This document shows, piece by piece, positions 29,997 through 39,743 of a stretch of DNA of 64,000 nucleotides (within the stretch, counting starts at the first letter, position 1; each line of letters opens with the position of its first letter). The notes beneath the pieces are model-generated. The model was not told where the DNA came from, did no database searches, and saw nothing but the letters and a program-made list of their open reading frames with translations. Source of the stretch: a virus; the IMG/VR virus record IMGVR_UViG_3300031951_000015, positions 62,001-126,000 of that record; one strand, written 5' to 3'. The translations under genes were made by a program, and so were the position numbers.

Positions 29997-30674
29997 TTAA
30001 GAGTAATTTTTAATTACACCAATGGACCCAACGATTCTTGTGTTTTCTTCTTGAAGATCTTTAATTGTAAAATTCTGCCCATATCTCTCAAACTCATATT
30101 CTCTTCTTTCAGTTTTAATTTGATTTGAGCTAGTAATTAAACTTGTTAGTTCACTTCTTAAAGATACAATTTGCGATTGCTTTGATGTTATAGATGATGC
30201 GTGTGAGACGCAAACTGAAGATGTACAAGGTATTCTGTAACAAGAAGACAAGTTACCATATAAACTTCCGATTCCAGACTGTGTAGAATCATTTTGTGTG
30301 TAAACTAACCACGTACCTATACCTACATTTGATGTGACCAAAAATGTGCTAGTACTATCAAAAGGATCTTCACCGTTATAAGTTGGTGAGGACATATTTT
30401 CACTATAAACTCTTACAACATCAGGAAAAACAGTTGAAACGCCAACAGTTGTTCCACACCCAACAGCATATGCATTTTGTGAAAGAGATACTATTTCCGT
30501 TTGAAGAACAACTATTGATGCTGCAATAGAAACTATCTTTTTATCAATGTTTGTACAAGGGGGTGAAAATGATTCGATGCTTTCTTGCGATTCTCCTTTA
30601 CTCTCATTGAGGAAAGAGATTGCATCCGTATTTGCAGATAATTTTTCACTTAATATTTCACTTAGAAATTTCAT
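29997..30674 (-). CDS. Putative virion structural protein (225 aa)
   Basis: MKFLSEILSEKLSANTDAISFLN... has helical ends and a Cys-containing beta middle (RIPCTSSVCVSH). The C-terminal coil (SKQSQIVSLRSELTSLI) suggests a trimeric stalk. It overlaps the S74 gene by 17 bp, so it is part of the same late operon. Not recognised. Confidence 0.65.
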   Translation of the reverse strand: MKFLSEILSEKLSANTDAISFLNESKGESQESIESFSPPCTNIDKKIVSIAASIVVLQTEIVSLSQNAYAVGCGTTVGVSTVFPDVVRVYSENMSSPTYNGEDPFDSTSTFLVTSNVGIGTWLVYTQNDSTQSGIGSLYGNLSSCYRIPCTSSVCVSHASSITSKQSQIVSLRSELTSLITSSNQIKTERREYEFERYGQNFTIKDLQEENTRIVGSIGVIKNYS

Positions 30675-31332
30675 TTATTTTCTCCTTCAGTTCTTCAATT
30701 TGTTTTTGTTGTTCTTTAATTGCTTCAATTAAAAGACCGACAATGTTTCCATATTGGACACCTTTGTATCCATCAGGATTTTCTCCAACAACTTCTGGTA
30801 TGATTTGTTCAACTTCTTGTGCAATAACTCCAATTTGTGGTTGTTTAGTTTCTTTAAAGTCAAAAGATACTCCACGAAGAGCAGAAACTTTATCTAGTGC
30901 ATTTTCAATTGTATGAACATTTTCTTTGAGTCGTATGTCGGAAGTTGGGAGTTTCTTACCTAATGCAAGTTCTGCTTCTAGATCCTTACCATTAATTCTA
31001 ACCTTTCCAAAAAAATTAGTTCTACCAATAACGGTTAATCTTCCAGATATGTAACTTAGTCCAAATAGATAAACTCCAGAAAAATTCAGAATTTTTCCCC
31101 TAGTTCCTATAATATTTGGAGGTGCTTTTAAATTAAATGGATTTTTAAGCATCCATAAATTTCCACAAACAGCTTGCTCACCAAGAATTAAAGAATTACT
31201 TTGTCCTATTAACTGCCCAGTGACTTTTACATTTTGATTAAAAGTGCTATTATCGTGATAAAATTTTTCTTTACCTTTTTCAGGAAGAGTTGGAAATCCA
31301 ATTAAACTGAATAAAGTATTTACTACTGACAT
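30658..31332 (-). CDS. Small structural protein with S74 chaperone domain
   Basis: A 224-aa protein. The N-terminal 130 residues are a short beta-rich body. The C-terminal part is a second S74 intramolecular chaperone (SDIRLKENVHTIENALDKV, GVIAQEVEQIIPE, then a KEQQKQIEELKEKI coil). It is preceded by the spike gene with a 1-bp overlap. Probably a short trimeric tail or baseplate fibre. Confidence 0.75.
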   Translation of the reverse strand: MSVVNTLFSLIGFPTLPEKGKEKFYHDNSTFNQNVKVTGQLIGQSNSLILGEQAVCGNLWMLKNPFNLKAPPNIIGTRGKILNFSGVYLFGLSYISGRLTVIGRTNFFGKVRINGKDLEAELALGKKLPTSDIRLKENVHTIENALDKVSALRGVSFDFKETKQPQIGVIAQEVEQIIPEVVGENPDGYKGVQYGNIVGLLIEAIKEQQKQIEELKEKINEISK

Positions 31333-31898
31333 TAACCTACTCCTACAATTGCTTTAATTGCGCCAATTACATTTAATCCACCAACAAACACATCAGTAAT
31401 ATATTCATTTCCTACAGGTGAGAGTGAGAATGCTCTCTTTCCAAAAGAGTCAAGAATAGCATTACCAGTCAGTGCTACTTGATCTATTTTGTTTGCTTTC
31501 ATAATAATGCGACCAGATCCTGATATTGCATTAATATTTCTACCCGCTTTTAAATCTAAATCTTCTACTGCCTCAATCATAATAGTTTTTCCTTTGATCT
31601 TCACTGTACCATTACTCATTGCAGTGATACAAATATCTCCACCCATTCCAGTGAGACAAATATCAACATTTCCCTCAGATCCTGTATTTCCAGCGACGAT
31701 TTCAATTCCTTTATCATTTAAAATCTTATAAGACCCTGTTTCAGTAAAAGTCTGCAAATGAACATCATTATCATTTGTATAAGCATACATGTGATAAACA
31801 GATGTTCCATCCATTCCCATTAAGGGATCATTTGTAGTAATTCTAAATTTTGGTCCTACACTAATATAATCTCTTGCTTCGTAATTTCTATGAGTCAT
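31332..31898 (-). CDS. Putative beta-helical tail spike (gp5 C-domain-like)
   Basis: A 188-aa protein. Residues about 70-155 show an alternating V-x-I-x-G pattern (GNVDICLTGMGGDICITAMSN, VKIKGKTIMIEAVEDLDLKAG) typical of the triple-stranded beta-helix that forms the membrane-piercing needle in T4 gp5. In this phage the needle seems encoded separately from the OB-fold hub protein upstream. Inferred from position and pattern. Confidence 0.6.
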   Translation of the reverse strand: MTHRNYEARDYISVGPKFRITTNDPLMGMDGTSVYHMYAYTNDNDVHLQTFTETGSYKILNDKGIEIVAGNTGSEGNVDICLTGMGGDICITAMSNGTVKIKGKTIMIEAVEDLDLKAGRNINAISGSGRIIMKANKIDQVALTGNAILDSFGKRAFSLSPVGNEYITDVFVGGLNVIGAIKAIVGVG

Positions 31899-31899
31899 T

Positions 31900-33930
31900 T
31901 TATGTTGGACAATCTATTGATGTTTGAATACCTACTTTATCTCTAATTGTTTGTTGAGATATTGTACCAAGAATTGGTTTCAAGATAGCACCAAATCCAG
32001 TGTCTGAGTTAACTGTAATTACAGGAATATCAGAAACCTCCAAAATATTTAGAGGTGTTGCCGAAAGTATTCTACCATTATCAACTGTTAAACTATAAGT
32101 ATTTCCAAGATTATCGGTTGCAGTATCATTGTTAGAGTATTCTAATCCAGCAGTTTGTACTATAACATCAGTAACACCATAAGCATCTTGATTTTGCACT
32201 AATGGATATCCTTCACCAGAAGATAGCATATAAATTGCAGTTACTTCTCCAGCATCATTGATTACTGCTCTACCTTTTGCACCATATCCTAATCCACAAC
32301 TATCACTAAATTCAACAAAGGGTGGAAACCGATATCCAGAACCAGGATTTGTAACTACAGATCCAATAATACTTGCAGTCTGTGTTACATTATTGATTGC
32401 ATTTATGAGTGGATTTCTAGCACCAAGAATGGCAATTGCTGTTGCTCCAGATCCTCCTCCACCAAAAATGTTAATTGTAGGAGAACCACAAGTCGCTGGG
32501 AATGTTGGAATACACTCACCCAATCCGTTGACAGCATCCTGTAAGATATCGTTTGAGAATACATCTGCAATTCCTGCAACACCTTCAACTGCAGAAGTTA
32601 CATCTCCAACAACACTACCAATAGTGTTTGCAATATCAAAAATACTATTAAATGATTCTAGAGGATCTATACTACTCTTTGGACCAACTCCAACTACCCA
32701 TTCTTTAGTTCCATCACACTTATTATTGCTTTGATTACAGTCAAAGAGACCACCAGATCCACTAAATAAATCTTTTGCACTTTTAATAAAATCAACAACA
32801 CTAAAAACACCACCCAATAAAGCAGAAATACCATCTAAAGCAGAAGATAATCCATCAGCAATCGCATCGGTAATTGTATTAATAAGAGATCCGATGAATT
32901 GCTCTGCTATACAAGTTACAAATCTTTCAACATTTTCGAGAAGTGATTCAAGTAACTGAATAATCAAATCTTTAAGACCCTCAACAATTGCATTTGCGAC
33001 ACAAGAAAGTGCTTCTTCTAGAACTTTAATCGGAATTACAAAAACTTCATTAGACTTATATCCTGCAGTATGTGCTGCTGCTGGACTACCAGTTGCAGCA
33101 AGAACTGACCCATAAACACTAATATACAGTGCTTGTAATGCTTTTGGAATAATTCCTGGATTTTTCTCATCACCAACTAGATACTCATAAATTATATTAA
33201 AAATTTCACCAACTAACCAGTTGACTGCACCTTTAATTACCTCAGCAGTATTTTGAATTGCCTGTTTAAAATCAGAAATTTTTCCTTGGGCATCTTGTAT
33301 ATCTTTAAGTAAATTATCAACTTCGGATTTTACTGTTTTAATTGTTGTATCTTCACAAGTATCGGCAAATACAACTTTTTTTCCAATACCACTATAAGCA
33401 GATATTTCTTTTAATCTTGCTGCTACTTCTGGAGGAACTGCTCTTGGACTTTTTTGAGATTGCTCTGTTGCTTCATTTGATTCATCAGATTCTATTCTAC
33501 CAGTTCCTTTTGGACTTTTTACTCTAGATGTGTGTCCAGTAAAAGGAGTAAAAGGATTTTTATATTCGGCAGTTGACCAATCACTTGTATGACCAAGTGT
33601 TCCCATAATAACTGGGATTTGTGCATTATCACCATCCATGAAAAATCCAATGACCATATCGCCAGGTCTTATTTTTGGATTTACTGCATACTTTGCTGCA
33701 CCACTTCCAGTAGTAGTTGGGAACATAACCTGCGCCCATGGAAGATCATCATTTGATAATTCAGAAACGTCTAAAGGATGGTATCCTATAATTCTAACTT
33801 TGTATCTGTATCCCCATCCACCACCATTTGCTTGCTCTTCCCACGATTCTACCGGTGCAATTTGACCTAACCACCAACGAAAACCGTCTCTACCAATAAA
33901 ATGACTTTGAAGTAATGATTGATCTAACAT
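31900..33930 (-). CDS. gp5: gp5-like baseplate hub protein without lysozyme domain
   Basis: A 676-aa protein. The N-terminal 150 residues fit the gp5 OB fold and central-spike entry: FIGRDGFRWWLGQIAP, YRYKVRIIGYHP, LPWAQVMFPTTTGSGA, PGDMVIGFFMDGDNAQIPVIMGTLGH. The middle (about 170-430) is amphipathic and hydrophobic. The C-terminal part is beta-rich with GSGYRFPPF repeats. No T4-type lysozyme catalytic block is visible, as in other cyanomyoviruses; cell-wall cutting is probably provided by the 35277 protein. Confidence 0.75.
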   Translation of the reverse strand: MLDQSLLQSHFIGRDGFRWWLGQIAPVESWEEQANGGGWGYRYKVRIIGYHPLDVSELSNDDLPWAQVMFPTTTGSGAAKYAVNPKIRPGDMVIGFFMDGDNAQIPVIMGTLGHTSDWSTAEYKNPFTPFTGHTSRVKSPKGTGRIESDESNEATEQSQKSPRAVPPEVAARLKEISAYSGIGKKVVFADTCEDTTIKTVKSEVDNLLKDIQDAQGKISDFKQAIQNTAEVIKGAVNWLVGEIFNIIYEYLVGDEKNPGIIPKALQALYISVYGSVLAATGSPAAAHTAGYKSNEVFVIPIKVLEEALSCVANAIVEGLKDLIIQLLESLLENVERFVTCIAEQFIGSLINTITDAIADGLSSALDGISALLGGVFSVVDFIKSAKDLFSGSGGLFDCNQSNNKCDGTKEWVVGVGPKSSIDPLESFNSIFDIANTIGSVVGDVTSAVEGVAGIADVFSNDILQDAVNGLGECIPTFPATCGSPTINIFGGGGSGATAIAILGARNPLINAINNVTQTASIIGSVVTNPGSGYRFPPFVEFSDSCGLGYGAKGRAVINDAGEVTAIYMLSSGEGYPLVQNQDAYGVTDVIVQTAGLEYSNNDTATDNLGNTYSLTVDNGRILSATPLNILEVSDIPVITVNSDTGFGAILKPILGTISQQTIRDKVGIQTSIDCPT

Positions 33931-35277
33931 TTACGTTTTTCTTGCCTCTACATTGACTCCAAATGTATCACGAATGAGTTTCATAGATGTATATGAATTC
34001 TCAACATCAAAATGATGACATAGTTCTTTAATCATATATAGACCACTTGTTTCAGGGTCAAATTCTTTTGCATTTGATTGAGTGATTTTTGGAAAGTTGC
34101 ATTCAATGATATCACCAGCTTTTAGATTTGTATTTGACGGTACAACAATATTAACAACCTGAGTAAACAATGTGTTATATCTCATGAGTGATTGTGATTG
34201 ATAATCTATTGGATCTGCATTTAGATTTTTAGATACATCTTTTTCCATTGTTCCAACATCTAAAATTCCAGTGATAATTCTAGTTGGAATATCTCCAAGA
34301 GTTTGACTTGAATTATTATCTAATCTTGGAAGATTAAATGATTTTCTTCCAAGATTACTTGTTTTTCGATCATAATTACTTTGTTTGAATACTTCTTTAC
34401 CTGGAGATGTGATTGTTCCATTTAATGGATTAAAGAAAATTCTATAATTTGCATAAGTTCCTAAACGAAGTTTTTCAAGTAAATTTTGATTTTTATCAAC
34501 ATAGTAATTCAAAATTTTAAAATCATTATTTACTTTTTTATCATTCTCATCATAAGATGTTTGAGATTCTGTATAAGTATAAGTTGCTTTTGGACTTTGT
34601 TTCATTAGTTCATCAAGAGATCTAAATTGAAACCCATCTTGAGTTTGATAGAAGACAAAACCAGCAGTAGCACTTCCAGAACTTTCAGGAACTGCTTTTG
34701 ATGCTAACCAAACTAAAACTGTAAATGGTTTTCTTAGATTGCCAATGAAACCATATTTGTTAGATGAAGGATTTATTGTTCCTAATTTATTTGTTTTTAA
34801 TGTATCCCTTAAAATTGCCGATACAGAATCACTAATTCTTAAAGAAGTTGGAAATTTTTTAGAAACTCTTACTGTTTCATTCGTGATTGCTTCTCTTGAT
34901 ACTAAATGCAAAGTAAATGTTTCTCTGTTTGTTTCAGATATTACATCAGTGATGCTTGAAACATAAAAATAGTCATCTGCTTTCTTAGAAAAATTTAATC
35001 CTGGATTTGTTGCTGAGTTGCCAGCGATATTTAAAGAAACCCTTTCTCCCCCACGAAGAGGAAGACCATTATAAATTGACTGCTTATCCCCACTTTTACC
35101 ATCTGCTGGTGTGATAACATTTCCATTATCAATGACTTTAAGTTTTGCAGTGATTGTTGGTGAAAAAATATCTTCATAATACTCAAATAAAATAGCACCA
35201 GTTATTAGATCAATCGTTCTTGATCCGTCATTTGATTCTAAAATAAGTTCATTGTATAAGGACTTTTTAATTGACAT
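33931..35277 (-). CDS. gp27: gp27-like baseplate hub protein
   Basis: A 448-aa protein (MSIKKSLYNELILESNDGSRTIDL...) with the length, position and beta-rich pattern of T4 gp27, which forms the trimeric hub on which gp5 sits. ISGA-type segments (ITGAILFEYYEDIFSPTIT) resemble tail-tube-related hub domains. Adjacent to the gp5-like gene. Identification is by position and pattern. Confidence 0.65.
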   Translation of the reverse strand: MSIKKSLYNELILESNDGSRTIDLITGAILFEYYEDIFSPTITAKLKVIDNGNVITPADGKSGDKQSIYNGLPLRGGERVSLNIAGNSATNPGLNFSKKADDYFYVSSITDVISETNRETFTLHLVSREAITNETVRVSKKFPTSLRISDSVSAILRDTLKTNKLGTINPSSNKYGFIGNLRKPFTVLVWLASKAVPESSGSATAGFVFYQTQDGFQFRSLDELMKQSPKATYTYTESQTSYDENDKKVNNDFKILNYYVDKNQNLLEKLRLGTYANYRIFFNPLNGTITSPGKEVFKQSNYDRKTSNLGRKSFNLPRLDNNSSQTLGDIPTRIITGILDVGTMEKDVSKNLNADPIDYQSQSLMRYNTLFTQVVNIVVPSNTNLKAGDIIECNFPKITQSNAKEFDPETSGLYMIKELCHHFDVENSYTSMKLIRDTFGVNVEARKT

Positions 35278-37205
35278 TATAGATACGCCAGATCGAGCAA
35301 GAGTTTGTTCTTAATAAAATTATTTAACAGTTTAAATTCGGTGATTGTTGGAGTAACTGTAGGTTGTTGAGATGGGTATGATACTTGTGGTGCTTGTGCC
35401 TGTGGTTGTGTATCATCAATGAATATTATTTGTGATCCTTTTCTTTCGGGAGTCATTGCCGCTGGTTGTCCCATTCGTGAAGATGGGAAAGAAATTTGTG
35501 CGGGTGGAGTACTAGGTTGTGATGTTATTGCTCCAGGTTTAGCATATTTTAAAGGGTGTCTTTTTAACCAGGATCCTGGATCTTCAAAAGAAGTAAACTG
35601 CCCATTACTTTGTGGAGGATTATTTGAGATTTCCCAGTGTAAATGTGGTCCAGTTGATTCACCTGTGCTTCCAACATAACCCATCAAAGTTCCCTGATTA
35701 ATAACTTGTCCAACACTTACAGAAGGACGATTTCTCATATGACCAAAGAAATGATATGCACCATACATATCATCTTGCCAAACAACCCAGTTTCCGTAAC
35801 CAGCAGAAGATGCAGTTCCATCTATACCAATATGAGTTACTTTTCCAGGAAAATATGCATATAAAGGAGTTCCACTAGCAGCAGCAATATCATATCCTTT
35901 ATGTTGTTTTCCCCATCTCATTCCTTTTCCTGAGGTTATTGTTGCTCCAGAACCAGGTTTAAATGGACTATATGGAACACTTAAAGGTTTATTACCCATT
36001 GATGCACCACTTGTTCCAGTTACAGGTGTAAAACTTGTTGCTAAAGGAGTTTGTGGAGTAACCGATGGTTTTTGTGGTTGTCCTGATGAAGGTTTAAAGT
36101 TTTTAATAAATTGATTGTGTTTTCTTCTCCGTTCAGCATAAACTCCTTTAGATGGATTCTCCCATTGTATCATCCAGTCATCTGCCGCCTCTTCTGGAGT
36201 ATTAAACTGTTTTCTTAAATATAATGGAGTATTTGGATCATTCTTTATTGCAAAATCAACTTGTCCTTTCCAATTAGTTTTATAATCAGGAACTGCTTTT
36301 AAAAATGCGTTTTTTCTTGACGGAAAAGAATATTGAAATAATCCAACACCAGATTTTGTCCCACCTTTTTCAGTAACTCCAATTTGAAATCCACTTTCTC
36401 CTTGTATATTTGCCAAAATACCAAGTGCATGAATATGGGGCACTCCCAACTGTCTTAAATATGAATAAACTGCCTGAGGACTTACTGTTCCACTACTAGC
36501 AGTATCTTCTTCAGGAAACATAGTATCAGGTCTTTCTTCATCAAGAGCAGGTGCTTGTTCTCCGGTTTCTACAGATTCATTAAGTGGTGTGGTAAAAAGT
36601 CTGAATGTTTCTGTAATTTCATCACCTAAACCTTGAACTGCAAGATTAAGTTCATCAAAAGATTGTGCAACACTTCCCTCACTAAACGAATTAAAATCAA
36701 GTGTAATAATTGCATTGAATGAATTCTCTAAAACAGATCCAAATGATTTGATAATATTTTGCATATTACCGACCATATTATACATCGTTCTACCAAATAT
36801 CTGAATTCTAGTTACAAACTCTTGACCCATAAAAATCCAAGTCGGTAGATTTTCTACAATCCATCCAGCAGTTATAAATCCTAAAAATCCAACCAATCTC
36901 CCTAAAGGTCCCTTATCACTTCTCCCTGCAAAGGCAAGTCCTCTTGAAGGAGATGTTGATACTCTAGAAGATTCTAACTGATCCTCAATTTCTTGTCTTT
37001 TTGCTGCTTCTCTTCTTCTAGATTCAATAAGTTGAGTATTTGCAAATAATTCTCTTTTAACTCTAGTATTTGTCGCAATAATTTTAGAGATATTACTAAC
37101 AGAATCATTAACAGAAGAAACACTTCTCTTTGTTTCAAACAAAGATTTAGAAATATTGGTAATATTAATTGATGATGTTCTAAGTGAATCTGATATTGAT
37201 GCCAT
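35277..37205 (-). CDS. Tail protein with lysozyme-like and M23 peptidase domains
   Basis: A 642-aa protein. Residues 1-205 are a helical tail part with a membrane-like segment (about 105-125). Residues about 240-365 match a phage tail lysozyme domain, with NIQGESGF (Glu270) and GVGLFQ. Residues about 425-530 are an M23/LytM endopeptidase: H435-KGY-D439, FGH489 and H521-L-H523. Both kinds of peptidoglycan hydrolase in one chain suggest cell-wall cutting during DNA entry. It lies beside the tape-measure-like gene, with a TAATG junction to gp27. Confidence 0.85.
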   Translation of the reverse strand: MASISDSLRTSSINITNISKSLFETKRSVSSVNDSVSNISKIIATNTRVKRELFANTQLIESRRREAAKRQEIEDQLESSRVSTSPSRGLAFAGRSDKGPLGRLVGFLGFITAGWIVENLPTWIFMGQEFVTRIQIFGRTMYNMVGNMQNIIKSFGSVLENSFNAIITLDFNSFSEGSVAQSFDELNLAVQGLGDEITETFRLFTTPLNESVETGEQAPALDEERPDTMFPEEDTASSGTVSPQAVYSYLRQLGVPHIHALGILANIQGESGFQIGVTEKGGTKSGVGLFQYSFPSRKNAFLKAVPDYKTNWKGQVDFAIKNDPNTPLYLRKQFNTPEEAADDWMIQWENPSKGVYAERRRKHNQFIKNFKPSSGQPQKPSVTPQTPLATSFTPVTGTSGASMGNKPLSVPYSPFKPGSGATITSGKGMRWGKQHKGYDIAAASGTPLYAYFPGKVTHIGIDGTASSAGYGNWVVWQDDMYGAYHFFGHMRNRPSVSVGQVINQGTLMGYVGSTGESTGPHLHWEISNNPPQSNGQFTSFEDPGSWLKRHPLKYAKPGAITSQPSTPPAQISFPSSRMGQPAAMTPERKGSQIIFIDDTQPQAQAPQVSYPSQQPTVTPTITEFKLLNNFIKNKLLLDLAYL

Positions 37206-37206
37206 C

Positions 37207-38823
37207 TTATGTTACCACATTATAATTTAACTGAGAATATAAAACATAAAAATTATCAGGATTTGCAGAGTTAATCAAAGGAACATCAGATAATGCTCCA
37301 CTTGTCAATGGAACATTTGCTTGTTGATTAGCATTATTTGATGATTTAATCATTGTTATTGATGGTTGTGGTTCTGGCAACTGACCAACCTGTGTTGGTG
37401 GTTTTGCAGGTGGTGTAACTTCTGCTGGAGATGCTACAACAGCATCTGGCAATCTCATTTCGGACCAATTGTATCCTTTAGATGCTGCCCAAGATTTTGC
37501 TTGTTGCTTTTCTTCTGGAGTCATTTTACTCCATGCATCTTCAATTCTCCCTCTTGCAAAGGGATTATTTCTATATTGCCATGCCTGTTCAAATTTTGAA
37601 ACCATTTCTGGACTTGGAGCAGATGGCATCATGGTAGTTTGTGGTTGCACTGCAGCAGGAGCAGGTGCTGGTGCGGCCGCAGGTGCAGGTTCTGCTGCTG
37701 GTTTTGGAGATTCTTTTGGTTTTTCTTCTGCTGCTGGTTTTAGAGATTCTTTAGGTTTTTCTTCTGTTAAAATTCTAGTATTTGTTTCAGTTTTTCCAAA
37801 AAACTTATCATAAATTTCTTTTCCAAACTTTTGACCTGGACCATATGCAAGAGCACCAGAAATAAGTCCTGTTCCTGGAATAGGTATTAAAGATCCTAAA
37901 CCAAAAGCGGCAGCAGAAGTAATCATACCGCTCGTGGCACCTGCAACTGCTCTGGCAGGATTTTCTCCTCCAGCAATGTCAAGTCCTGTCATCAATGCAC
38001 CAATTGCAATATTACTTCTTACATTAAGACCACTACCAGGTTTTGGTCCAGCAGGTTTTGGTCCAGCAGGCTTTGGACCGCCAATACGAGGGAGTAATGC
38101 TGCTGCAATTGCTAAAGGTTTTGCAATTAATAATCTTGTTAATCCAAAAGCAATTCTACCAATTGTATTTTTAACAATCGAAAATCCTGCACGAATTGCT
38201 AGTAAACCACCACCAATGATTGCAAGATTTTTAATAATATTAAATTTAATATTATTAAAGAGACTTGTATTCTTATCTTCAGATGCTTGTATTGCTTGGA
38301 CAACTTGATTTGTTAACCAACCACCAAATAAAATTCCAAGTGCAGCACCAATTCTACCAAAGACATCATCTACCTTTGGAGTTAATTTCTGAACTGGAGT
38401 AACAAGAGCATTTTGTATCTTTTGCTCTAATTCATTCTCTTTACCAATTCTAACTTGTTGTTCTGCTAATCTTCTTTCTTTCTCTTGTTCTGCTCTTGTT
38501 CTAGATATTTCTTCAGCATTATCTTGTTGGAGAAGTGTTGCAATGCTTGCAAGACCTGTTCCTAACTTACCAATATCAGATCTTAATGCTTGAATATTAG
38601 AATTAAATCCTAAGAGTGCTTGCTCTTGAGACTGAATCACTCTAACATTCTGGTTATCAATTTCTCTTTTTCTATTTTCAGATTCTATTAATTGATTTCT
38701 GAAAACAGATTGATCAATTATTGATTTCTTTAAAAGTGCATTTCTAACTTCTTGAGACAGAGGAGATCCCGTGCCTGGATCTATTCCAGATCTACCAACT
38801 TTTTCGGGATCTAACTCAGCCAT
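37207..38823 (-). CDS. Tape-measure-like tail protein (gp29 position)
   Basis: A 538-aa protein: coiled-coil N-terminus (about residues 45-150, EEISRTRAEQEKERRLAEQQ), hydrophobic central helices (about 165-350), a Pro/Ala-rich linker with KPAGPKPAGPKP and EKPKESPKPAAEPAPAA repeats, then a small C-terminal domain. This composition and the position between gp26 and the hub fit a tape-measure or hub-assembly protein equivalent to T4 gp29. No sequence motif proves it. Confidence 0.6.
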   Translation of the reverse strand: MAELDPEKVGRSGIDPGTGSPLSQEVRNALLKKSIIDQSVFRNQLIESENRKREIDNQNVRVIQSQEQALLGFNSNIQALRSDIGKLGTGLASIATLLQQDNAEEISRTRAEQEKERRLAEQQVRIGKENELEQKIQNALVTPVQKLTPKVDDVFGRIGAALGILFGGWLTNQVVQAIQASEDKNTSLFNNIKFNIIKNLAIIGGGLLAIRAGFSIVKNTIGRIAFGLTRLLIAKPLAIAAALLPRIGGPKPAGPKPAGPKPGSGLNVRSNIAIGALMTGLDIAGGENPARAVAGATSGMITSAAAFGLGSLIPIPGTGLISGALAYGPGQKFGKEIYDKFFGKTETNTRILTEEKPKESLKPAAEEKPKESPKPAAEPAPAAAPAPAPAAVQPQTTMMPSAPSPEMVSKFEQAWQYRNNPFARGRIEDAWSKMTPEEKQQAKSWAASKGYNWSEMRLPDAVVASPAEVTPPAKPPTQVGQLPEPQPSITMIKSSNNANQQANVPLTSGALSDVPLINSANPDNFYVLYSQLNYNVVT

Positions 38824-38989
38824 TTGTGTTGTTCTTTAAGTTTTCTTCTTCAATATATTGTTTGAGAAGAGCAATATAAACTTCCCTTTCCCAAGGTATA
38901 AGATTTTCTATTTCTGTCAATGAATATTTATGGTGTTGAACAAGAGAAAAGTTAGTTTTATAATATGACTCAAGATTTTCATGAGCCAT
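38816..38989 (-). CDS. Small gp26-adjacent assembly protein (57 aa)
   Basis: Encodes MAHENLESYYKTNFSLVQHHKYS, then LIPWEREVYIALLKQYIEEE. The PWEREVYIALL motif recurs in small proteins encoded next to gp26-type baseplate genes, including gp51-like or tail assembly chaperone proteins. It starts 2 nt after the gp26 stop and overlaps the tape-measure gene by 8 bp. Its exact role is inferred from position. Confidence 0.75.
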   Translation of the reverse strand: MAHENLESYYKTNFSLVQHHKYSLTEIENLIPWEREVYIALLKQYIEEENLKNNTNG

Positions 38990-38991
38990 TC

Positions 38992-39717
38992 CTAAGCGAA
39001 AAAACTTGATAACCCTTCCAGTAATACTTCACTCTCAACTCCAGTATTTGGATTCTTGACTTTAAGTGTATGAGAAAGTTTAGGCATCGTTGCAAAAAAC
39101 TTTTCAACTTCTTTGAATTGCTTTGAACTTAACTGATCAATAAATTCAGAAAGTTCTTTTGCTGTGCAATCAGATGCTGACCAAGATTCTTCTTCATTAT
39201 AAACTTGTTCCACACAAGACATAATCAAATCAAAAGTATCATCAACACTCATGTTAAAGTCATTTCCAAAGTTTGTTTTGATAAACTCTTTCATTGATGG
39301 ATACTTCATTCTAAGAGTTAGATTAGAATCTAATTTAATATCTCTAGAATGTTCTTCATTTACACTAATTTTAATATCATCAAGATTAATGCTGATTGGA
39401 ACTTGTGTTTGACCATCATCAGGACAAGTAATTAAAACATCAACATTTTCACCAACAGACTTTCCACGAATATTAAGAAACAAATATTCAATATCAAAGG
39501 TTGCAAGTTGATCAACCTTAATTCCTTTTGTTAAAATACAATTGCTAATGACATTTTTAACAGCATCAGCAATTTGTTTTGAGTCTTCACTCTCCATTGC
39601 AATAATCAAGATCTTTTCTTCTTTTACAAGAAAAGGGCGATATTTGATTTCTTTTTTAAGAGATGGAATTTCTAAACTATAAGACGGAGTTACAACAGTG
39701 GGTAATGGCATATTCAC
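38992..39717 (-). CDS. gp26: gp26-family baseplate hub subunit
   Basis: A 241-aa protein with the T4 baseplate gp26 pattern: IPSLKKEIKYRPFLVKEEKILIIA near the N-terminus, then IEYLFLNIRGKSVGE. These features are typical of the T4-type baseplate protein family that assembles the hub. A late promoter lies 18 bp upstream. Confidence 0.8.
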   Translation of the reverse strand: MNMPLPTVVTPSYSLEIPSLKKEIKYRPFLVKEEKILIIAMESEDSKQIADAVKNVISNCILTKGIKVDQLATFDIEYLFLNIRGKSVGENVDVLITCPDDGQTQVPISINLDDIKISVNEEHSRDIKLDSNLTLRMKYPSMKEFIKTNFGNDFNMSVDDTFDLIMSCVEQVYNEEESWSASDCTAKELSEFIDQLSSKQFKEVEKFFATMPKLSHTLKVKNPNTGVESEVLLEGLSSFFA

Positions 39718-39735
39718 CTACAAATCAGATAAAAT

Positions 39736-39743
39736 TATTTATC
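39736..39743 (-). promoter_or_regulatory. Late-type promoter for gp26
   Basis: GATAAATA on the minus strand, 18 bp before the gp26 ATG. Confidence 0.5.
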
